In this document: in pieces, positions 1 to 5,740 of the stretch | Layout: each line of letters begins with the position of its first letter | Numbering within the stretch: position 1 is the stretch's first letter | From: Lachnospiraceae bacterium | GTDB taxonomy: Bacteria; Bacillota; Clostridia; Lachnospirales; Lachnospiraceae | Direction of reading: 5' to 3' | DNA length: 48,769 bases | NCBI GenBank assembly: GCA_022793375.1 | Contig: JAAWCS010000072.1 | Span: 1-48,769, forward strand | The notes under the pieces: generated by a model | What the model was told of the DNA's origin: nothing | What the model saw: the letters and a program-made list of their open reading frames with translations, nothing else | Databases searched by the model: none | Translations under genes and position numbers: made by a program

Positions 1-345
1 AATAACTCTATAGATTGTTGGTTTATTATTGAATGGTGAAAGTCCTATGCAAAAAGCAACTGCCACTATAAGCGTAGCAACAAGGGAAGGAATACCATAT
101 TTCTTCAAACCATTCGGAATATTTTGAAATTTTAATCCAAAATCCCACTCTTTTATAATAGTTTTCCTACATACATAACATAAAGCAAAAGCCAATACAA
201 AATTTATCATCAAAGAAAAATAAATCGGTTCAATATCCCTAATTTGTATATTGCAGAATAAAGCCGCGGGTAATGCGGTCATTTCCATAAATGTCATTAC
301 TATTGTCAGTATAGTAACACGGATTGATATGCGTTTGTTTATCAT
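1..345 (-). CDS. CPBP-type intramembrane protease-like protein, N-terminal part (runs off window)
   Basis: Reading the minus strand from the ATG at 345 gives 115 open codons with no stop before the window edge, so the gene is cut off. A ribosome binding site (CTAAGGAG) lies just upstream at about 352-360. The protein starts MINKRISIRVTILTIV, with hydrophobic segments at about residues 7-30, 44-62 and 85-100. The stretch KKYGIPSLVATLIVAVAF followed by a short loop resembles the region before the catalytic EExxxR motif in CPBP (Abi/CAAX) glutamic proteases. The catalytic motifs themselves would lie outside the window, so the family call is tentative. The gene is AT-rich compared with the chromosome to its right. 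Confidence 0.5.
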   Translation of the reverse strand, partial: MINKRISIRVTILTIVMTFMEMTALPAALFCNIQIRDIEPIYFSLMINFVLAFALCYVCRKTIIKEWDFGLKFQNIPNGLKKYGIPSLVATLIVAVAFCIGLSPFNNKPTIYRVI

Positions 346-431
346 AGTTAATCTCCTTAGCCACTAATTTATTGATTTGCTCAACGACTTCATTCTATCA
401 CAAGAACTTTCGCAATTCCATTATATTCCGC

Positions 432-623
432 TTAATCTCTTTTTGTCTTACTATTAACAATCATCATCTGCCTTGCCCGTTCCCTCTGCTCAGTGCTGAC
501 TGCCATTGGTTTGCGGTAACTGACGTATGATTTTGGAAAGGAATATATCATAGCTATTTCGTCCTGCCTTGTCAGCTTGTATATGTTGGGGAAGTCGGCA
601 ACAAGCGTATCAAGTTTCCGCAT
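432..623 (-). pseudogene. Fragment of a small conserved conjugative-element protein
   Basis: The 63-codon frame continues in frame upstream of its ATG (NYNAGEQTATLHTRDKAV) without a good start or ribosome binding site, to a TAA at about 716. The text LDTLVADFPNIYKL, SFPKSYVSYRKP and STEQRERARQMM looks to me like the C-terminal two thirds of a small protein commonly carried by integrative conjugative elements of Clostridia. That family memory could not be checked here. The missing 5' end and the absence of other element genes suggest a relic, perhaps left by an excised or degraded element. It may instead be a short expressed gene starting at 623. Confidence 0.4.
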
Positions 624-1120
624 GACCGCCTTATCCCTTGTGTGGAGGGTAGCGGTCTGTTCTCCTGCGTTATAATTGAGAATACTTTTTGCTCGTATCG
701 TGAAAGTTTTACAATTTTATTCCTGTTAAATATCTATAGGATATGATTGATTTTGTGTGCTGTCTAAAGATTTTTCGCCCGTTAATAATTGGGTATTTAG
801 ATTGCATGATGCTATGTGTGGGTATTTCTCTAATTGACAGAATATACTCTCACTTCCTACAGTAATATGCCGCAAATTTTGTTCCAAAATCAAAAAGAGC
901 CATAATATTACTGCCATAGCCTTTTCCTGCAAAATCTATCTTTACATTGCCTTTTGGTTCCATCCAGTTTAACAACTTCATATTCCAATACTTTTGGCGC
1001 CAATATATAAATTCAATCCGTTCCGCGGCCTTTGAAATAAGAGCGGGGCTGGAGATACATACGGGCGGCCTGATATTAAAACGCTGATATTAAAACAGAT
1101 GTTTGTTTCTTTCGGCCCTC

Positions 1121-1149
1121 TGGTAAAATAAAGAAAAATAGGTTATAAT
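1121..1149 (+). promoter_or_regulatory. Putative promoter of smsCB
   Basis: A consensus -10 TATAAT (1144-1149) lies 17 bases after a weak -35 TGGTAA (1121-1126). It is the only good -10 upstream of smsC and would give a leader of about 85 bases, which contains a GGGGCG/CGCCCC hairpin at 1194-1211. Confidence 0.5.
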
Positions 1150-1241
1150 ATCCCGGGGAAACCAGCTGTTTTAGCGGACAGGGAGCCGCTTTTGGGGCGG
1201 CCTGGCGCCCCGCGAAAAAGACACAGAAGGAGCGTAAGCGT

Positions 1242-1985
1242 ATGCTGACATTAGAGAACGTGTCATTTGAAGTACCGGCCGAACAAGGCCAGAAGGAAAT
1301 CCTGCGGGATATAAGTTTAACGATCGGCGATCACAAATTTGTGGTGGTTACCGGGCCAAACGGCGGCGGCAAGTCCACGCTGGCGAAACTGATTGCCGGG
1401 ATCGAGCATCCGGTTTCGGGCCGGATTTATTTTCAGGACAGGGACATTACCGATTTGAGCATAACGGAGCGGGCCAACCAGGGCATCAGCTTTGCTTTTC
1501 AGCAGCCGGTCCGTTTTAAAGGGCTTGAAGTGATTGACCTATTACGCCTGGCGGCAAAGAAGCAGCTGTCGATTGCCGATGCCTGCCAGTATCTTTCGGA
1601 GGTAGGGCTGTGCGCGAAGGACTATATCCGGCGGGAGGTCAACGCCAGCTTGTCGGGCGGAGAGTTAAAGCGCATTGAGATTGCCACCGTACTGGCCAGG
1701 GGGACAAAGCTTTCGGTGTTTGACGAGCCGGAAGCCGGCATTGACCTGTGGAGTTTTCAAAACCTGATCCAGGTCTTTGAACGGATGCGGGAGACGACCG
1801 ACGGCTCGATTATGATTATCTCGCATCAGGAACGTATCTTAAATATTGCCGACGAGATTGTCGTGATTGCCGACGGGCAGATTACCAAGCAGGGTCCGCG
1901 CGAGGAGATTCTGCCGTCGCTTTTGGGCACGGCCTCGGCCGTGGACGCCTGCAACAAATTTTACCGGGAAGGGGGGCGCAGGTAA
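1242..1985 (+). CDS. smsC: SufC/SmsC-type Fe-S cluster assembly ATPase
   Basis: This 247-residue ABC ATPase has Walker A GPNGGGKST at 38-46, a Q-loop FQQP at 86-89, the signature LSGGE at 137-141, Walker B ending FDEPEAGID at 160-168 and the switch His at 195 (SHQER). SufC-family ATPases power a soluble scaffold complex that assembles [Fe-S] clusters and have no membrane partner. The start is supported by AGAAGGAG nine bases upstream. Its stop shares one base with the ATG of the next gene, so translation is probably coupled. There is only one SufB/D-like partner and no sufS, sufU or sufD nearby, which fits the minimal two-gene SMS arrangement rather than a full SUF operon. The Walker B region (DEPEAGID) differs from the usual SufC DETDSGLD, also consistent with the SMS branch. 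Confidence 0.85.
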   Translation: MLTLENVSFEVPAEQGQKEILRDISLTIGDHKFVVVTGPNGGGKSTLAKLIAGIEHPVSGRIYFQDRDITDLSITERANQGISFAFQQPVRFKGLEVIDLLRLAAKKQLSIADACQYLSEVGLCAKDYIRREVNASLSGGELKRIEIATVLARGTKLSVFDEPEAGIDLWSFQNLIQVFERMRETTDGSIMIISHQERILNIADEIVVIADGQITKQGPREEILPSLLGTASAVDACNKFYREGGRR

Positions 1986-2902
1986 TGGATCGGATTCAGC
2001 AGAGGATATTGGAAGAAGTGGCCGGATTGCACAGCGTGCCCGAGGGGGCGTACAATCTTCGTGCCGACGGGCAGACCGCCGGGCGCAATACGACGGCCCA
2101 TATTGATATCGTCGGCAAGGAGGACGGCAGCGGCATCGATATCCGTGTGCTTGCGGGCACCAAGAACGAGAGCGTCCATATCCCGGTTGTTTTAAGCCGC
2201 AGCGGTTTAAAGGAAGTGGTCTACAATGATTTTTATATTGGCGAGGACTGCGATATTGTGATCGTGGCCGGCTGCGGGATTCACAACTGCGGCGATCAGG
2301 ATTCACAGCACGACGGCATCCATCGTTTTTATCTGGGGAAAAACGCGCGGGTGAAATACGTTGAGAAGCACTATGGCGAGGGGGACGGCACGGGCCGGCG
2401 GATCCTCAATCCCGGCACCGAGGTGTATCTGGAGGAGGGCGCTTCGATGGAAATGGAGATGGTGCAGATCCGCGGCGTGGATTCGACCGTGCGCACGACG
2501 ACGGCAAAGCTGGCAGCCGGGGCGCGGCTTGTTGTGCGGGAACGTCTTTTGACGCACGGGGATCAGAAGGCGGTGAGCCATTATACGGTGCAGCTGAACG
2601 GGGCCGGGGCCAGCGCCGATGTGGTGTCGCGCTCGGTCGCGCAGGATGCGTCGTATCAGGAATTTAATTCGCGGATCGTGGGCAGCGCTCCCTGCAGCGG
2701 CCATACGGAGTGCGACGCCATCATCATGGGGCAGGCGCGGATTCTGGCAGTCCCGCAGCTGGAGGCCAATCACCTTGATGCGGCGCTGATCCATGAAGCG
2801 GCGATCGGTAAGATTGCCGGCGAGCAGCTGATTAAGCTGATGACGCTTGGCTTAACCGAGCAGGAGGCCGAGGAGCAGATCATCAACGGATTTCTGAAAT
2901 AA
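1985..2902 (+). CDS. smsB: SufB/SufD-family scaffold protein (SmsB)
   Basis: A 305-residue protein of the SufB/SufD core fold, a right-handed beta-helix, and the partner of the ATPase encoded just upstream. It is shorter than classical SufB (about 470) or SufD (about 420) and lacks their long N-terminal region, as expected for SmsB. Diagnostic stretches are AGCGIHNCGDQDSQHDGIH (about 95-113), HTECDAIIMG (about 236-245), NHLDAALIHEAAIGKI (about 257-272) and a helical C-terminus (GEQLIKLMTLGLTEQEAEEQI). The HEAAIGKI and LMTLGLTEQEAE parts match the conserved C-terminus of SufB/D. It probably forms a homodimer that binds two SmsC subunits and carries the nascent cluster. Candidate metal or sulfur ligands visible are Cys and His residues in the central and C-terminal thirds. 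Confidence 0.85.
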   Translation: MDRIQQRILEEVAGLHSVPEGAYNLRADGQTAGRNTTAHIDIVGKEDGSGIDIRVLAGTKNESVHIPVVLSRSGLKEVVYNDFYIGEDCDIVIVAGCGIHNCGDQDSQHDGIHRFYLGKNARVKYVEKHYGEGDGTGRRILNPGTEVYLEEGASMEMEMVQIRGVDSTVRTTTAKLAAGARLVVRERLLTHGDQKAVSHYTVQLNGAGASADVVSRSVAQDASYQEFNSRIVGSAPCSGHTECDAIIMGQARILAVPQLEANHLDAALIHEAAIGKIAGEQLIKLMTLGLTEQEAEEQIINGFLK

Positions 2903-2919
2903 AAAGCAACTGTCGGATG

Positions 2920-2980
2920 CAGGTAAAATCACCTGTCAGGGGAAAGGGTTATAACAGCAAAAGCCGGCTTCGGCCTTGGT
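2920..2980 (+). terminator. Hairpins after smsB (weak terminator candidates)
   Basis: Two short inverted repeats follow smsB. CAGGT(aaaat)CACCTG is centred near 2928. CAAAAGCCggcttcGGCctTGGTTTTG is near 2958-2983 and ends in a T-rich run. Neither is a textbook terminator, so read-through into the glucanase gene is possible. Confidence 0.3.
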
Positions 2981-3037
2981 TTTGTCCGCTGGAGAGCTGG
3001 TTACGACAAGGGTTTGGAGCAGGGAGAGGAAAAGGAT

Positions 3038-4825
3038 TTGAGGGTGCGGAAAGGAAAAAAGACGATTATTTTGGCTTCGGCCGCGGTACTGCTGGCCGTA
3101 TTATGTGCGGCAGGCTGCCGGACAGCAAGAAATCCGGCACAAGAGAAAATGACAGGAGACGTCATAGCCGGGGAAGCCCCGGTCGCAGAGACTGTGGACG
3201 ATGGGGCGGTGATCCCTTCCGGTCAAAATACGGAAGAACCGAACCAAAGCGGGGCATATCCGGGCGGCAGCATGGCAGCGGCCGGGAATGACTGCTCGGA
3301 CGGCAATGCGTCAAACCCTGCGGGGACCGCCGGAAATGAACGCCCGGACAGCAATGCGTTGAACCCTGCGGAGGCTTCCGGAAAAGACCGCCCAGACGAC
3401 AGCGCGTCAGCCGCGGGAGATCCGTTATCAGGCACGCCGACACTCTCCACACCGTCCACGGCCGGCGCTCTTCGCGTAGAAGGGACCCAGCTTGTGGGAA
3501 GCGGCGGCGAAGCCGTACAACTGCGCGGCATCAGCACGCACGGTCTGGCCTGGTTTCCGGATTATGTAAACGAGGCCTGTTTCCGGGAATTGCGGGAGAG
3601 CTGGCAGGCCAATGTGATCCGGCTGGCGCTGTACACGGCCGAGTACGGCGGCTACTGCAGCGGCGGCGACCGTGAAGCTTTAAAGGGACTGGTGGAAGCC
3701 GGCGTGGAATACGCGGAGCAGGCCGATCTCTATGTGATTATCGACTGGCATATCCTTTCGGACGGGAACCCGAATACGCATCGGGAAGAAGCAAAGGAAT
3801 TCTTCAGCGAAATGTCGGCCCGCTACGCGGATCGCGAGCATGTGCTGTATGAGATCTGCAACGAACCGAACGGGGGAACGACATGGCAGGAGATCAAGGC
3901 GTATGCGGAGGAGGTAATCGGCGTAATCCGTGAAAACGATGCGGATGCCGTGATTCTGGTAGGGACGCCGAACTGGTCGCAGTATGTGGACCAGGCGGCG
4001 GCCGATCCCATTGCCGGGCATGAGAATTTAATGTATACGCTGCACTTCTACGCGGCCACACACAAGGAGGAACTGCGGGAGAAAATGACGGCTGCGGCAG
4101 CCGCGGGGCTGCCGGTCTTTGTGTCGGAGTTCGGCATCTGCGACGCCAGCGGCAGCGGCGGCATCGACGAGGAGCAGGCCAATGCCTGGGTACGGCAGAT
4201 GGACACGCTGGGAATCAGCTATGTGGCCTGGAATCTCTCCAACAAAGAAGAAACCTCAGCGCTTCTTAAAAGCTCCTGCCAAAAGAGCAGCGGATTTGAC
4301 GCGGAAGATTTAAGCGCGTCGGGACAGTGGCTGTATCAAGTGCTGGCCGGAGACCGGGAACTGCCGCAGATAGAAAGCGAAACGCAGACAAACAGCAGCC
4401 GGTCAGGGACAGGGGGCGCCGGACAATCCGCGGCCGGGCCAGCCGGCCAGTCAGACGACGGAAACCAGGCCAATACCATGGCCGCGCCGCCCGAACCCGG
4501 GCCGGCGGCTTCCCCGGAACACATCCTTACAAACGGTTCCATCGAAATCACCGCTTCCCTGGTCGGCAGCTGGGAGGCGGACGGACAGCCGGTGTACCAC
4601 TACTCGCTGACACTGCGAAACACCTCGGAAAGCGAATGCAGCGGCTGGGCGGTCGATGTGGAATTTACGGGTGAGATTACCCTGCTGGACGAATGGAACG
4701 GGGAGTACTCGGCGGACGGAAGCTCCCTGCATATCTCTTCAAAGGATTACAACGCAGGCATCGCCGCCGGCGCCAGCATATCGGGGGTGGGCTTTATCGT
4801 AAGCGGGGGCAGCATTGCGCCATAG
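3038..4825 (+). CDS. Secreted GH5 endoglucanase lipoprotein with C-terminal CBM2-like module
   Basis: The protein begins with a basic, hydrophobic leader ending in a lipobox-like LCAAGC, so it is probably a surface lipoprotein. A disordered Ser/Gly/Pro/Asp-rich linker of about 110 residues includes a 16-residue repeat. The catalytic domain starts at LRGISTHGLAWFPDY and has the GH5 clan GH-A glutamates: acid/base in EICNEPNG (codon 3863) and nucleophile in VSEFGICD (codon 4127). IIDWHILSDGNPN is typical of subfamily GH5_2 beta-1,4-glucanases. A second linker leads to about 95 residues (ITASLVGSWEADG to the end) with CBM2-like features, including EWNGEYSADG. Likely role: binding and cutting cellulose or related beta-glucans outside the cell. 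The start is uncertain. TTG at 3038 has AGGGAGAGG upstream and puts the signal peptide near the N-terminus; TTG 3014 and GTG 3044 are alternatives. Confidence 0.85.
   Translation: MRVRKGKKTIILASAAVLLAVLCAAGCRTARNPAQEKMTGDVIAGEAPVAETVDDGAVIPSGQNTEEPNQSGAYPGGSMAAAGNDCSDGNASNPAGTAGNERPDSNALNPAEASGKDRPDDSASAAGDPLSGTPTLSTPSTAGALRVEGTQLVGSGGEAVQLRGISTHGLAWFPDYVNEACFRELRESWQANVIRLALYTAEYGGYCSGGDREALKGLVEAGVEYAEQADLYVIIDWHILSDGNPNTHREEAKEFFSEMSARYADREHVLYEICNEPNGGTTWQEIKAYAEEVIGVIRENDADAVILVGTPNWSQYVDQAAADPIAGHENLMYTLHFYAATHKEELREKMTAAAAAGLPVFVSEFGICDASGSGGIDEEQANAWVRQMDTLGISYVAWNLSNKEETSALLKSSCQKSSGFDAEDLSASGQWLYQVLAGDRELPQIESETQTNSSRSGTGGAGQSAAGPAGQSDDGNQANTMAAPPEPGPAASPEHILTNGSIEITASLVGSWEADGQPVYHYSLTLRNTSESECSGWAVDVEFTGEITLLDEWNGEYSADGSSLHISSKDYNAGIAAGASISGVGFIVSGGSIAP
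3299..3412 (+). repeat. 48-bp tandem repeat in the glucanase linker
   Basis: Two 48-base units (3299-3346, 3347-3394) and a partial third encode the 16-residue motif D-x-N-A-x-N-P-A-x-x-x-G-x-x-R-P. The units differ at several codons, so this is an old linker expansion rather than a recent slip. Confidence 0.7.
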
Positions 4826-4834
4826 AAACGAAAA

Positions 4835-4935
4835 CGGGGCTGCCGCAAAACGCAGATAAAATACAAGATATGGTCCTGTCGGTTTATACATGACAGCCAT
4901 ACGCTGTATAGAATCTCCGTTTTGCGGCAACCCCG
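4835..4935. repeat. Palindromic element, copy 1 (possible two-way terminator)
   Basis: The 18-base arms CGGGGCTGCCGCAAAACG (4835-4852) and CGTTTTGCGGCAACCCCG (4918-4935) pair with one G-T style mismatch around a 65-base loop. The element sits between the convergent ends of the glucanase and the small lipoprotein gene, where a bidirectional terminator would be useful. A second copy with the same core arms is at 36855-36952. Confidence 0.6.
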
Positions 4936-4967
4936 GGATGCATACAGAGGTATGCGGCGCAGGCGGT

Positions 4968-5537
4968 TTACTCGACGAGCATATACTGGATCGAAGTAAT
5001 CTCGTCGTTCTCGACGATAAACTGCAGCTGGGCGTTACCGTTTTGATAGGTGTAGGCATTGCCGTTGGCAGTGTAGCCCTCGCCGTAGGCTTTCGTCATA
5101 TCGGCGATTCCCATAAACAGCGAAACGCCCTCCGGCGTGGATACCAGATCGTCCTTGAGCACGATCGTGTTTACCTCGTTTACGCCGTCGGCATTGGGGA
5201 CGGTGGAAACTTCAACGCTTCCATAGGTAAAAGTATAATCCGTGCCTTCTCCGGCGCAGCTGGGCGCTTCAAAGGTGTTGTCGGCGTCGCCTAAGGCGGC
5301 CAGCAGGTCGTCCTGCTTCATGCCGGGGGCAATGGAAGCGCCCTTGAGATCAAACGAAAAGCCGCCGTTTGATGTACCGGGGGCCGCGGTCGTCGCGTCG
5401 CCGGCGGTCTCACTGCCGGAAACGGTGCCGGGGGTATTGGCGGCCGCCGTCGTCGTTTCGTCCTTGCCGCCGCAGCCTGCCGCCAGGCCGGCCAGCAGGC
5501 AGAGGGCTAATCCACAGGCAAATATTTTCTTTTTCAT
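4968..5537 (-). CDS. Small secreted lipoprotein of unknown function
   Basis: The ATG at 5537 follows TAAGGAGAG, and the protein then reads MKKKIFACGLALCLLAGLAAGCGG, a clear lipoprotein signal with lipobox LAAGC. A Thr/Ala/Gly-rich linker of about 40 residues follows. The remaining 120 residues (SIAPGMKQDDLLAALGDADN onwards) form a small mixed domain: TPEGVSLFMGIADMTKAYG is followed by alternating polar/hydrophobic strands. That pattern (helical DLLAALG- or MTKAYG-type turns before beta hairpins, twice) suggests two BamE/SmpA-like or PepSY-like repeats, but I cannot name a family. The frame extends upstream of 5537 without a better start. The product probably sits on the outer face of the membrane. 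Confidence 0.75.
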   Translation of the reverse strand: MKKKIFACGLALCLLAGLAAGCGGKDETTTAAANTPGTVSGSETAGDATTAAPGTSNGGFSFDLKGASIAPGMKQDDLLAALGDADNTFEAPSCAGEGTDYTFTYGSVEVSTVPNADGVNEVNTIVLKDDLVSTPEGVSLFMGIADMTKAYGEGYTANGNAYTYQNGNAQLQFIVENDEITSIQYMLVE

Positions 5538-5591
5538 AGTGGTTCTCTCCTTATAATAATATACTCTGCAAATTCCTGCATAACAATAAAC

Positions 5592-5620
5592 AGCATAGCG
5601 CATTCTTTCATAAGAATCAA
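5592..5620 (-). promoter_or_regulatory. Putative promoter of the small lipoprotein gene
   Basis: On the minus strand, TTGATT (5620-5615), a 17-base spacer and TATGCT (5597-5592) lie about 55 bases before the start codon. Confidence 0.55.
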
Positions 5621-5652
5621 GTACATTTTTTCTTAAAAAAAACGCCGGCCTA

Positions 5653-5681
5653 TTGTCAAGCTATTTCCTTTGTGCTAAACT
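5653..5681 (+). promoter_or_regulatory. Promoter of the dlt-like operon
   Basis: TTGTCA (5653-5658), a 17-base spacer and TAAACT (5676-5681) with an extended TGC just before the -10. It lies about 60 bases upstream of the fusion gene start at 5741. Confidence 0.65.
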
Positions 5682-5740
5682 TTATCTGATTCGCAAGAGA
5701 CAGGCGGCGCGGGCGCCCCTGCAGCGGACGGGAGGTTTTT

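Larger units (their letters stand above)
346..1241. other. AT-rich stretch with gene remnants and the suf promoter; no intact gene
   Basis: About 900 bases without a convincing intact gene. The minus strand carries a decayed fragment (432-623) and a 43-codon frame at 850-981 (MKLLNWMEPKGNVKIDFAGK) that I could not assign. The last 100 bases hold the promoter and a GC-rich leader hairpin (1194-1211) of the smsCB operon. The composition changes from AT-rich to GC-rich at about 1150. Confidence 0.5.

Noticed and set aside
726-932. A 68-codon minus-strand frame in the AT-rich left edge
   Set aside because: No ribosome binding site and no recognisable family. Neighbouring frames (for example 850-981) look equally plausible, so this is decayed sequence rather than a gene.
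2917-3291. A 124-codon frame overlapping the start of the glucanase gene
   Set aside because: It runs out of frame over the signal peptide and linker of the glucanase, has no ribosome binding site and no recognisable domain.
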